Made by a program: the position numbers and the translations under genes. Below, one piece after another: positions 17,299-25,945 of a stretch of 64,000 nt of DNA (position 1 is its first letter; each line of letters opens with the position of its first letter). The DNA is from Spongorhabdus nitratireducens (GTDB lineage Bacteria; Pseudomonadota; Gammaproteobacteria; Pseudomonadales; Endozoicomonadaceae): positions 1 to 64,000 of the forward strand of contig CANDOC010000008.1 in the NCBI GenBank assembly GCA_947387575.1. Reading direction: 5' to 3'. Under the pieces are notes generated by a model that did not search any database, was not told the origin of the DNA, and worked only from the letters and a program-made list of their open reading frames with translations.

Positions 17299-18111
17299 AT
17301 GGTGCATGCTGTAAGGCTTGGATATTCAGCATTTCTTCTTATCACAGCAGTTGTGTTATCAGCATTAACCATTGCAGCAGAGGCGGTAACCGTACCTTTG
17401 GTTTCAGCCACCTTTCTGGATGACTTGTCACCGGCAGATATACGCCATGAATATCCTGACGGCATTCAGATCTACGGTAATACCTTATCCCCTGTTTTGA
17501 AAAAACAGCTCCAGGATATGGCAGATAGCGGCTTTCAGGTCATATTCCTGGAAAATGATGATTCAGTTTTGCAGCAAATTACTCATGATGTTCTGACAAC
17601 CGCCCAGCTGGAGCAATTCTTGTTAAAGGTCTATGGCACACCTGAAAGCAGCAAAGCCTTCCTTTATGACGAAGTTCTGCCTTACTGTCTGCGTCGCCCC
17701 GGATATGAATCACCACAATCTGCACAGGTTCTGATTAACTTTCAGCCTGATGTTTATACAAACGACTTCCCCAGACACCACCTGTGGAAAAATATCGGGT
17801 TTAAGAATGAAAATAGTACCGATAAAAGCGTGGTAGGCTGGGTTAATGAACATGCAGAAGCTACCGAACATTTACACGACTCCGGCTTCAGAAGCTGCGG
17901 TCTGGTTTTATCCAGAGAACAACTACGTATCCTGAGCCGTATGATTGCACTGGACTATCTCAGTAACGCTGTTAGAGGGCGCTTCTATCTGGCGAAAGGC
18001 AGTGAAATAACCTATTACCGTCAGCTTGCTGTGGAGACGCTTCGCCCCCAGCAACCTGCAGGGAATCCGGTAGAAAACAAACCTGCAGATACCGTCGAAG
18101 AAACCCACTAG
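17299..18111 (+). CDS. Exported protein of unknown function
   Basis: 270 aa. The first ~28 residues form a signal peptide (hydrophobic AFLLITAVVLSALTIAAEA, cleavage likely after AEA). The mature part has no family I recognise: a mixed alpha/beta region (30-140), then WVNEHAEATEHLHDSG and a conserved-looking SFRSCGLVLSREQLRILSRM-type segment (the Cys at about 200 is one of only two), ending in a polar, Pro/Glu-rich tail. It is presumably periplasmic or secreted. It stands alone, followed by a hairpin at 18119. The ribosome site is weak (AAGGG at 13 nt), so the start is uncertain. Confidence 0.65.
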   Translation: MVHAVRLGYSAFLLITAVVLSALTIAAEAVTVPLVSATFLDDLSPADIRHEYPDGIQIYGNTLSPVLKKQLQDMADSGFQVIFLENDDSVLQQITHDVLTTAQLEQFLLKVYGTPESSKAFLYDEVLPYCLRRPGYESPQSAQVLINFQPDVYTNDFPRHHLWKNIGFKNENSTDKSVVGWVNEHAEATEHLHDSGFRSCGLVLSREQLRILSRMIALDYLSNAVRGRFYLAKGSEITYYRQLAVETLRPQQPAGNPVENKPADTVEETH

Positions 18112-18118
18112 ACTCAAA

Positions 18119-18158
18119 CTAGGGGCTGTTGACAATTAAACATGTGACCAGCCCCTAG
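18119..18158. terminator. Hairpin after the unknown exported gene
   Basis: 10-bp perfect inverted repeat CTAGGGGCTG/CAGCCCCTAG with a 20-nt loop, 7 nt after the stop. No real T-run follows (ACATAATA), so termination is likely but not certain. Confidence 0.5.
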
Positions 18159-18344
18159 ACATAATATAAAGAGTTGCTAAACATACTCCGAGTAACATAG
18201 CCTCACTTCTCAATAGGATCTGGCTCATTACTTAATCTTTGCCATAGGGTCGGATCCTGCTGAAATTTCAAAAAATAACTCAAATATGTCCCTGCTATTC
18301 ACACGGCAAAGTACTTAAAAACAATTCCATTACGATGAGGCAGT

Positions 18345-19222
18345 ATGCAGAACGCAGCGTTGTATATTCTGACGGTATTGATCTGGGGTACAACCTGGTT
18401 TGCAATCAAGCTACAACTGAACGGCGTCGCTGTAGAAGCATCAATTGTTTATCGTTTTACTATTGCCGCTACTGTCCTGTTTGCCATTCTGTTGTTCAGT
18501 CGCAAGCTGCAATCACTTTCACTACGGACCACTTTTTCTGTGTGTTACAGGGCGCGTGTTTATTCAGCCTCAACTTTTATTTCTTTTACAGTGCAACCGA
18601 GCATATTGTCAGTGGCTTGAGTGCAGTCGTCATGTCTGTTTCTCCGGTTTTTAACAGCATTAATCTCTGGCTGTTTTTCCATCAACGCCCCTCTGTCAGG
18701 GTTTTAACCGGCTCTCTACTGGGAATGGCTGGAATCTGCACCATGTTCTGGCCCGAAATCAGCATGGCAGCGGATCCGGACGAAACAGTCACCGGCATTC
18801 TTCTGGCCACAATGGGAACGACGTTCTTTTCTCTGGCCAATATGATTTCTATCCATCATCAACGCAACGGGCTGACGCCTCCAACAACTAATGCCTGGGG
18901 AATGCTTTACGGCGTTATTATTCTGACGCTTATCGCGCTTTTACAGGGCGTACCCTTCACGATCGATATGCACCCGCAATATCTGGGCAGTCTCTTTTAT
19001 CTGGCCATTCCCGGTTCGGTTGTAGCCTTTACAACATACCTGTTGCTGGTTGGACGGATTGGAGCAGATAGGGCAGCCTACAGCACAGTCATGTTTCCTG
19101 CTGTTGCCCTGACGGTTTCGACGTTTTTTGAAGGGTATCAGTGGACGATGATGGCTGTCGCCGGTTTTGTACTGGTAGTGGCTGGAAATATTATTATCTT
19201 TGCCCGGCGTAGAAACGGGTGA
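18345..19222 (+). pseudogene. EamA/DMT-family transporter, frameshifted
   Basis: A ten-helix drug/metabolite transporter of the EamA family, split by a one-base frameshift. The N-terminal part starts at ATG 18345 behind GAGGCAGT and reads LYILTVLIWGTTWFAIKLQL, a typical first helix. The rest (VLQGACLFSLNFYFFYSATE onwards to GNIIIFARRRNG) lies in another frame. The frames join if one T is added to the five-T run at 18533-18537, giving RTTFFCVLQG. So it is either a real homopolymer mutation (possibly slippage-prone) or a sequencing error. Everything else is intact, including both EamA repeats. Product inactive if the shift is real. Confidence 0.8.
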
Positions 19223-19252
19223 ATGGCATTCACCATTCACCACAATGACCTG

Positions 19253-20431
19253 TCAATAAATCAACAGATACAAATAACGGGCAATCACACCGGCACAGAT
19301 ACCTGCCACCGTGTGAGCAAGAATGGCCTTGGAGATCAAACGACGCTGTCCGAGCGTATCAAGCATTGCGGTATGAGTGCTCAGGAAACCACTCCAGCAC
19401 ATGCCCATGGCAGTCAGCACTGCAATCTCACTACCGGTGATAAAACCCTGTTCAGCGAATACCGGCATCATTGACAGTGCCGCACCCACAGCACCCAGCG
19501 ATGTCATCGGAAATGCAATCAGTTCCCCATGCTCAAAGCCGAACAGTACATAGAACAGTCCGGAGATATGCTCTGCCAATGCCGGCAGTAATTTGACGCC
19601 CTCAAAAGCTCCGCCGGTATAACCGGATTCACCAGGCCCGAAGGTCAGCATCATGACAAATGTGCTGATGATCAGTACCCCGGGAATAATCGCCATTCCC
19701 AGCTCTACCCCTGATTTGCCTCCATCGAGAATTGCGTTCAGGAAGCGGGCGTTGGCGCCATCATCAGCTTGCTCTGTGGCAGATTCCGCAGCTCCACCTT
19801 CCAATTCAGCACTGTTGCTGTCTGGCAGCATATCGCGGGTCAGCAGCTGCATCAGTCGGGTAGAAATAATACCGCCACCCACAGCCCCCATTACACCCAC
19901 CATGGCCGGGCCAAAGTTACTGCCTCCGGTGCCAAAGTCTTTGGTTGCCATATAAGTGACAACAATCAGACCCATCCCGAATACCGTGCCAAAGTTTGCC
20001 AGAGAGATCAGTTCGACCGGTTTGAAACTGCGGCTGAAACGTTTGTCATGCGCCAGACTGATAATAGCGGGGTTGTCCGAGAAGAATGTCATCAGTCCTG
20101 CCAGCGCAGCCTTGCCCGGCAGATTGAACAGTGGTCGCATTAATGGATAGAGAACTTTTTCCAGCATGTTAACCACGCCATACTCAATCAGAATCCGGCT
20201 CAGGGCTCCAGCCATTACCGTAATCCCCATGATAAAGAAGACAGTATTCAGCAACAGCTGATGTGCCGTGTTCATCATGGTATTGATCATATTGGTCAGT
20301 CCCATTACAGAACCGAGATAACCAAATATTGAACCGATTATTGCCAGACATATAAACGGCTCTAACCGTTTTAATAATGAAACCTGATTGATACTTCCCT
20401 TATTAAGGGAACTGGATTGAACGGAATCCAT
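19253..20431 (-). CDS. Nucleoside-recognition (Gate) domain membrane protein
   Basis: 392-aa membrane protein with 9-10 hydrophobic segments and two Gate (nucleoside recognition) regions. The first carries VFFIMGITVMAGALSRILIEYGVVNMLEK and DNPAIISLAHDKRF; the second starts about residue 245 with GVELGMAIIPGVLIISTFVMM and continues with GFEHGELIAFPMTSLGAVGAAL. A hydrophilic, acidic loop (about 195-225) separates them. It resembles the YjiH/CD0519-like transporter group. The substrate is unknown. Single gene; a hairpin with a T-run lies about 200 nt upstream. Confidence 0.75.
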   Translation of the reverse strand: MDSVQSSSLNKGSINQVSLLKRLEPFICLAIIGSIFGYLGSVMGLTNMINTMMNTAHQLLLNTVFFIMGITVMAGALSRILIEYGVVNMLEKVLYPLMRPLFNLPGKAALAGLMTFFSDNPAIISLAHDKRFSRSFKPVELISLANFGTVFGMGLIVVTYMATKDFGTGGSNFGPAMVGVMGAVGGGIISTRLMQLLTRDMLPDSNSAELEGGAAESATEQADDGANARFLNAILDGGKSGVELGMAIIPGVLIISTFVMMLTFGPGESGYTGGAFEGVKLLPALAEHISGLFYVLFGFEHGELIAFPMTSLGAVGAALSMMPVFAEQGFITGSEIAVLTAMGMCWSGFLSTHTAMLDTLGQRRLISKAILAHTVAGICAGVIARYLYLLIY

Positions 20432-20632
20432 GCCGATTCACCTGATACCGGAAAATGCGAGAGCGCTATTAAATCATGGCCTTATTTTTATCGGCATAAG
20501 TATTAAACGCTGACAAATTACTGACACTAAAAAAATAAAATGCAGAGTTTTTTATCGTTATTTGTTTTTTTTCTTTTTGTTATTACTGAAACAATGACAG
20601 AATAAAAAAGAAGGTTTAATTTTAAATAAAAA

Positions 20633-20660
20633 AAGGCCTGCTTTATAAAAAGCAGGCCTT
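20633..20660 (-). terminator. Intrinsic terminator in the gene-poor region
   Basis: AAGGCCTGCT/AGCAGGCCTT, a 10-bp stem with an eight-base AT loop. Read on the minus strand it is followed by seven T residues, so it stops transcription coming from the flgL side before the Gate-domain gene. Confidence 0.75.
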
Positions 20661-21161
20661 ATCAATAAAATGACCGGACACCGTCATTATTAATTTCCGA
20701 ATATAACCATCCCCGAAAATATCACCAGATCAAGATCTGAAATACCGTCAGGTCCCCCCTTTGCGGTTACATCGGCTTGCCACTTAGTTGCTGCCAGTGG
20801 TTTGATCGGGTCCGGTCAGAAACCGGATAGACAATTTTTCTCAGTACAATCTGTTCTCAGTACAATGCATTTTCAGCAGTTTGTGTCTGATGACTCGTTT
20901 GCCCTGAACACGCGGCTATTCTATTTTGTTCGTACTTGTGCGTATATTGATCAGAAGCAATATTTACGTCAATTAGTCATCTGCTAGATAAATTTAATCT
21001 TCCAAACCTTTACACCAGTTAAAAAACTCAAATAAAAATTAACAGAAAGGATTTATCTATTTTAGTTTTATAAAAAACTCCAGAAAAAATCACAAAACTG
21101 TTCAGAAATGAAATATAGAAAATTAAAAATACTTACAGAGAACAAACATGCAGTGAAATGA

Positions 21162-21187
21162 CAGGAGCTTCTTAAAAAAAGCTCCTG
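21162..21187 (-). terminator. Terminator of the flgKL unit
   Basis: CAGGAGCTT/AAGCTCCTG, a 9-bp stem 18 nt downstream of the flgL stop. The loop carries the T-tract on the minus strand and no T-run follows the stem, so it may act mainly as an RNA-stabilising hairpin. Confidence 0.5.
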
Positions 21188-21204
21188 CAAACAAGAGAAA
21201 GGAA

Positions 21205-22089
21205 TTAAATATAACTGAATAAAGACAGCTGGCTGACCATGGCATAGCTCTTCTGGGATGCCTGAAGCGCTGTCACTTCATGGGTATATCGTGTTGTAGC
21301 CTCAATATAATCGAGATCTTCCAGTTGCCCTCTCTGAGCATCAGTCACCGTTTTAATATCACCGTTAGTCGCTTCAGCCCGGTTAAGCGCATTGATTCGA
21401 GTACCAACTTCAGTCGTCGTCTGCCCAACAGACGCCAGAGCAGCATCAATATCCTTCAATGCCTGATCAGTATCGAGCTCACCATCCCCCTTGAGCCCTG
21501 CAGAGAGTTTACCCAGGTTATTCAGCGTATCCGCCAGCTTCATCTCTCCTGCAGTATTGCCCAGCTCTACTGTTTGAGAGCTGCTGACATCCAGTTCACG
21601 CACATCATTGCTGCCCTGATATTCCCACTCACCCGTAGTTTCATTCTTGACCATGGGCTGCTGATTGCCTTTGGTTCCTGCGAAAATATATTCACCGGAC
21701 TGGGATTTTGTGTTTGTCAGCGATGCAAGCTGTTCTGTCAGTTGATCCAACTCTTTGGCAATAGCTTTTTTATCTTCAGGGGACAGGGCATCACTGCCAG
21801 CCTGAATAGTCAGCTCCCGCGTGCGCATCAGCACATCATTCATATCTGACAACTGAGTTTCTTCAAACTCAGCCATACTACGGGCAGATTTGATATTCTC
21901 GGCATACTGCTCCAACTCGACCAGTTGGTCTTTTACTCCCATCAACTGGGATGCAGCTCTTGGATCATCAGACATATCAACCATGCGCTTGCCAGACCCC
22001 ATCTGCAACAGTGTTTTATTCACTGTATTAGTGGCCGACTGCATGGAATTAGTCATTGAATTATGAATTTGCTGGGTACTGATACGCAT
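21205..22089 (-). CDS. flgL: Flagellar hook-filament junction protein FlgL (HAP3)
   Basis: Exported junction protein between hook and filament. 294 aa. The N-terminal flagellin-like helix contains MRISTQQIHNSMTNSMQ and the motif SGKRMVDMSDDPRAA, and the C-terminal helix reads EVTALQASQKSYAMVSQLSLFSYI; both ends are typical FlgL. The start at 22089 follows AAAAGG. It lies 55 nt after flgK on the same strand and ends the unit. Confidence 0.93.
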   Translation of the reverse strand: MRISTQQIHNSMTNSMQSATNTVNKTLLQMGSGKRMVDMSDDPRAASQLMGVKDQLVELEQYAENIKSARSMAEFEETQLSDMNDVLMRTRELTIQAGSDALSPEDKKAIAKELDQLTEQLASLTNTKSQSGEYIFAGTKGNQQPMVKNETTGEWEYQGSNDVRELDVSSSQTVELGNTAGEMKLADTLNNLGKLSAGLKGDGELDTDQALKDIDAALASVGQTTTEVGTRINALNRAEATNGDIKTVTDAQRGQLEDLDYIEATTRYTHEVTALQASQKSYAMVSQLSLFSYI

Positions 22090-22144
22090 ACTGTCTTAAC
22101 CTTTTAACTCAACAAAGCTTTCAATTCTTTTCAATCAGAACTGC

Positions 22145-23761
22145 TCAGAGTGCAAGAATGGTGTCCAGCATTTTTTGCGAAGCTGCTATAACTCTGGCAT
22201 TGGCCTGATAACTTTGCTGATAGCGGATCATGTTCATCGCCTCCTCATCCATATTCACCCCGCTGACACTAAGCTCTTTGCTCTGGGCGTGCTGATAGAG
22301 CTGTTGCCCGGCATTCAGCTTCGATTTTGCAGAGGCAGAGGTACCAATCACATCCGCTGACATCTGACTCCAGCCTTCACTGATGGAGTACTCACCTCCA
22401 ACCAGCTTTTTATCCTTGAGATCAATAAGCTTGTTGAGCACATCATTATTGCCGGTAGCACCCTTTTCTGAGGAAAAGGCCAGTTTCTCCGGGGAAATAT
22501 CGTTAGACACACTCACGCTGGAAGCAAAATTGCGGGTTGGCTCAACAGTAAAGGAATCTCCCGCCTGGGCTTTACCCTGCGGCACAGAAATCGAAACACC
22601 ATCGAACTCAATCGGCATATCTGTACCCGTCGCTACAACCTCGTCATCAGAGCCACGTGTTACACGATATTCAATCTTTCCTGTGTCCGTGTTCTCAATA
22701 AAATCAACCCGGTAGTCACTGGCCGTCAGCTTCGAAGTATCTGAGATTTCGACATCCAGAACCGCGTTACCTTTATTATCAGCAAAAGCCTTGGCCCGGT
22801 TACCAACATTATTGATATCAGTAAAAAGTGCCGTGCCTTTGTCACCGTTTAGGTCATAGCCGTCTTTCAGCTCGGAGTTAATCGCATCGACCGTAACCAG
22901 GGCCAAACGCCCCAGCTCACGCATTGCGGTGTCCAACTCATTATCACGAAACTCCAGCAGTCCCTGAATGGAGCCCCCAACCTGACTGACCGGTTTTTCT
23001 GCAGTACCGGTTTTCAGTACCAGCTGCTTTGCTTCAGGATTGGAATTACCAGGTACCAGCGCCAACGTATTGGCCTCATTACCCATTACCAGCATATCGC
23101 CATTGGATAGTGACAGATTAACACTGCCGGTGTCGGTAATTTCAGCACGAACATCCATCAATTCAGAAACCTGCTGTACCAACTGATCCCGGGTATCAAC
23201 AAGGTTGTTAGGCACTCCACCACTTTCAACTGATGTTTTGGCAATAGCTTCATTGACATCTGCCAGTTGCTTCAACAGTCCGTTGGCTTCACTGGTAACA
23301 GTCTCCAGCTGGTCGTTGACCTGCTTGTACTGTTTTTGCAATTGTGACTGTAAAGTATTGAAGCGGCTGGCCAGACTCTCGGCATTGCCCAGAACCTGCT
23401 GACGATGAGGAATATCAGCAGGGTCAGCTGCTGCATCATTCAGGGCACCAAAGAATTCATTCAATGCCGGGGAAAGACTGGTGCTGTCAGATGTAATGGT
23501 CTTTTCCAGCAAAGTCGCCTGTGAACTGAAACTGAGGCTATAGCCATAATCAGAGGCTGACTCCCACACTTGAGAGGTTAGAAAGTTATCACTGATTCGC
23601 TGCACATCACTGACATAGACAGTCCCGGTCGGGGAGGTTGAGTTCACAACCTGCTGGCGCGAATATCCAGGCACTGAAGAGTTGGCAATATTTTTACTGG
23701 TTATATCCAGAGCCGTTTGGGCAGAAGTCAATCCTGCCATGGCGTTGTACATCATGCTCAT
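22145..23761 (-). CDS. flgK: Flagellar hook-associated protein FlgK (HAP1)
   Basis: Junction protein at the hook end, exported by the flagellar apparatus. 538 aa from the start at 23761 (MSMMYNAMAGLTSAQTALDI), which follows AGGGGAATTACC. The frame stays open 32 codons upstream without family character. N-terminal rod-type motif: ITSKNIANSSVPGYSRQQV. The C-terminal motif reads SGVNMDEEAMNMIRYQQSYQ then ANARVIAASQKMLDTILAL, as in FlgK. It is separated from flgJ by a MATE gene on the other strand, so flgKL must have its own promoter within 23762-24200. Confidence 0.94.
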   Translation of the reverse strand: MSMMYNAMAGLTSAQTALDITSKNIANSSVPGYSRQQVVNSTSPTGTVYVSDVQRISDNFLTSQVWESASDYGYSLSFSSQATLLEKTITSDSTSLSPALNEFFGALNDAAADPADIPHRQQVLGNAESLASRFNTLQSQLQKQYKQVNDQLETVTSEANGLLKQLADVNEAIAKTSVESGGVPNNLVDTRDQLVQQVSELMDVRAEITDTGSVNLSLSNGDMLVMGNEANTLALVPGNSNPEAKQLVLKTGTAEKPVSQVGGSIQGLLEFRDNELDTAMRELGRLALVTVDAINSELKDGYDLNGDKGTALFTDINNVGNRAKAFADNKGNAVLDVEISDTSKLTASDYRVDFIENTDTGKIEYRVTRGSDDEVVATGTDMPIEFDGVSISVPQGKAQAGDSFTVEPTRNFASSVSVSNDISPEKLAFSSEKGATGNNDVLNKLIDLKDKKLVGGEYSISEGWSQMSADVIGTSASAKSKLNAGQQLYQHAQSKELSVSGVNMDEEAMNMIRYQQSYQANARVIAASQKMLDTILAL

Positions 23762-24200
23762 GGTAATTCCCCTGCAGCAGACCGTCTCATCCTGCTCAAA
23801 CAGGCGCGGCTGAATACCTGCTATCAAATTCGAAACGCTGCAACAGTAGTCGACCAAACCGGCAAAGTATTAACATCCATCGCAGCATTCAAGGCGTCTG
23901 ATGGAAAAATATGCAGGAATTGTTCCATACAAACCCTGCGTGACAGGCCTCAGACAATACGATAGGTTCTGGTTATGTGCCTTGATTTTTATTTTCAGGA
24001 TGAAAGCTAAATACTCCCAGTTTCTGACCATCCCTTCACAGCAAATTCTCAAACATTCAGACAATACTCCTGCTTTCAGAGTTTTATCACTGTCCGGCTG
24101 ACACTCTTCTACCAACCCGCTGACTTTCATTATCAGATCTCTGTGATCTGAATAAAAAATCCATAAAAAGGGAATCAAGTATTTTCCCGGGAAGGTAAAA
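23762..24200. other. Intergenic region between flgK and MATE gene
   Basis: About 440 nt between the divergent flgK and MATE genes. It must hold the flgKL promoter, but I could not identify a clear sigma-28 or sigma-54 motif. Open frames on the minus strand here (to 24268) lack family features and do not resemble the missing FlgJ muramidase domain. Confidence 0.4.
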
Positions 24201-25619
24201 ATGAAAATCCGGAAACGGAAAACATCCGGTATGACCTCTGAAAATCTGGCCGACCCTGATCGCCTCAAACAGACATTCTGGCGTTATACCTTGCCTGCCA
24301 TTCTGGGGATGCTGGTCAGCAGTATTTATTCAACTGCCGACGGTATATTTCTTGGCCAGGCAGTAGGCGCCGAAGGGCTGGCAGCTATCAATATGGTATG
24401 GCCAGTTTTCAGTCTGTTTATTGGCCTTGGGCTGATGTGCGGTCTGGGGGCCGGAACACTGAGCTCTATTGCCCGGGGTGAATCAAAACCTGAGCTGGCC
24501 CGGAAAATCCTCGGTAACACTGTGCCCTTGCTAATGCTGTTGAGCCTTATCAGTGGGATCCTTCTATTCACATTCAGAGCACCTCTGATGAGCTTGCTGG
24601 GAGCCAGTGGTAATGTTTTGAGCATGGCAGATGACTACCTGCTTTACATTAGTATTGCTGCTCCTGCAGGTCTCTTCGGCGCAGCAGTACCACTATTGGT
24701 ACGAAATGATCAGAACCCACGGCTGGCGACAATCATCATGATTACCGGTGCTGTTATAAATATTATCTTCGACTACCTCTTTATCATGGTATTGGATATG
24801 CAGGTTGCCGGAGCGGCGATAGCAACAATCATTGCCGAAAGCACTGTAATGCTTTGGGGGCTGGGTTATTTCTTCAGCCGTTCCGCCAATATGCGACTGG
24901 ATTTATCCAGTTTGAAACTGCAATACCGGCTTTCGATTAAAACACTCTCTACCGGAGCTTCCGGTTTTTTCATGTTTATGTACTTTGGCTTCATTATGGC
25001 AGTACATAATCTGGTTTTTATGGAATACAGCGGTATGGTTGCCGTCGGCGCCTATGCCATTGTCGGGTATATCCAAGCTATCTACTACATGATTGCAGAG
25101 GGTATTTCGACGGGAATGCAGCCATTATTGAGCTTTAATAAAGGTGCAGGAAACTATAACAATGTGCGCAAAGTGTTTGCCATGGCCATGCAGGTGGTAG
25201 TGGTTACCGGCCTGCTCACAATCCTATTGGTTAATCTTTATCCGGAACAGATTACCGCGATATTCAATAACTCGGACGATGAACTGGCATCACATACAGT
25301 GCTTGGGCTGAGACTGCATCTGGCTGCAATTTTTCTGGATGGTTTTATCTTTGTCAGCGCCGCTTATTTTCAGGCACTTGCCAGGTCATCACTGGCGACC
25401 ACCATTACCATTGGCAACATGCTGGTACAGATACCGCTGGTATTGCTACTACCAGTCTGGTTTGGTGTGACCGGTATATGGATAGCCGTACCGATCTCCA
25501 ATATTCTCCTCAGTGCTATTGTGCTGGCTTTGCTGATCGTCGATTTTCGACAACAAAGCCTGCAACCAGTCAGGGCATCACTCAAAGAAAGAGCAGAGGC
25601 CTTGCCGAATGAGGTCTAG
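24201..25619 (+). CDS. MATE family efflux transporter, inserted in flagellar cluster
   Basis: 472-aa MATE exporter with about 12 membrane helices: RYTLPAILGMLVSSIYSTAD at the N-terminus, FLGQAVGAEGLAAINMVWP, then LRLHLAAIFLDGFIFVSAAYFQALA near the end. It resembles the MepA-like branch rather than the NorM branch, and shares little sequence with the MATE gene at 5042. It sits on the plus strand between flgJ and flgK, both on the minus strand, and its stop overlaps the flgJ stop by 4 nt. That suggests a later insertion into an originally contiguous flgJKL segment. The drug or metabolite exported is unknown. The start could also be the second Met at about residue 11 (MTSENLADPD). Confidence 0.88.
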   Translation: MKIRKRKTSGMTSENLADPDRLKQTFWRYTLPAILGMLVSSIYSTADGIFLGQAVGAEGLAAINMVWPVFSLFIGLGLMCGLGAGTLSSIARGESKPELARKILGNTVPLLMLLSLISGILLFTFRAPLMSLLGASGNVLSMADDYLLYISIAAPAGLFGAAVPLLVRNDQNPRLATIIMITGAVINIIFDYLFIMVLDMQVAGAAIATIIAESTVMLWGLGYFFSRSANMRLDLSSLKLQYRLSIKTLSTGASGFFMFMYFGFIMAVHNLVFMEYSGMVAVGAYAIVGYIQAIYYMIAEGISTGMQPLLSFNKGAGNYNNVRKVFAMAMQVVVVTGLLTILLVNLYPEQITAIFNNSDDELASHTVLGLRLHLAAIFLDGFIFVSAAYFQALARSSLATTITIGNMLVQIPLVLLLPVWFGVTGIWIAVPISNILLSAIVLALLIVDFRQQSLQPVRASLKERAEALPNEV

Positions 25620-25945
25620 ACCTTATCTGACAGTTTGCTCACCAGCATATCTGCCAGCCCCAGCCCCTGTTTACTGGAGAGATCCTTGGCCAGTAAACCG
25701 TCAAACCAGTCTCGATAGAATCGTTCCTGACGACTGTTGAAGGGGCTGTCTTCATCAGCAATAGCATCACTGGCTGCACGCATACTTTTCATCATCTGCT
25801 GCAAAAACAATGCTTCAAAGTCTTCCGCAACTTCTCTCAACTTATCCTGCTCGGAAGTGTTGGGTTGCCCGGCAACATTAGTGGGTTTGCGAGATATTCC
25901 AGTCGTTAGGGCCGGCATGCCCAGTTGTAAGTCGAGACTGTTCAT
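25616..25945 (-). CDS. flgJ: Flagellar rod-assembly protein FlgJ, rod-binding domain only
   Basis: 109 aa. It contains only the N-terminal rod-capping domain (EQDKLREVAEDFEALFLQQMMKSM and the QERFYRDWFDGLLAKDLSSKQGLGLADML stretch). The C-terminal peptidoglycan hydrolase domain found in ~310-aa enterobacterial FlgJ is absent. Short FlgJ is common in lateral-type and alphaproteobacterial systems, where a separate lytic enzyme opens the wall. The ATG at 25945 overlaps the flgI stop by one base, and the 3' end overlaps the convergent MATE gene by 4 nt. Confidence 0.88.
   Translation of the reverse strand: MNSLDLQLGMPALTTGISRKPTNVAGQPNTSEQDKLREVAEDFEALFLQQMMKSMRAASDAIADEDSPFNSRQERFYRDWFDGLLAKDLSSKQGLGLADMLVSKLSDKV

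Larger units (their letters stand above)
20432..21204. other. Gene-poor AT-rich region before flgL
   Basis: About 770 nt with two hairpin terminators (listed separately) and no convincing gene. A short direct repeat, TTCTCAGTACAAT, occurs at 20838-20850 and 20854-20866. The part 21000-21160 is very AT-rich. A small RNA is possible, but I cannot support one from sequence alone. Confidence 0.4.

Noticed and set aside
20802-20987. A 61-codon plus-strand frame in the gene-poor region
   Set aside because: No ribosome site, no recognisable features, AT-rich surroundings.
23870-24268. A 132-codon minus-strand frame between flgK and the MATE gene, considered as a lost FlgJ muramidase domain
   Set aside because: It has no glucosaminidase motifs and overlaps the MATE start; it looks non-coding.
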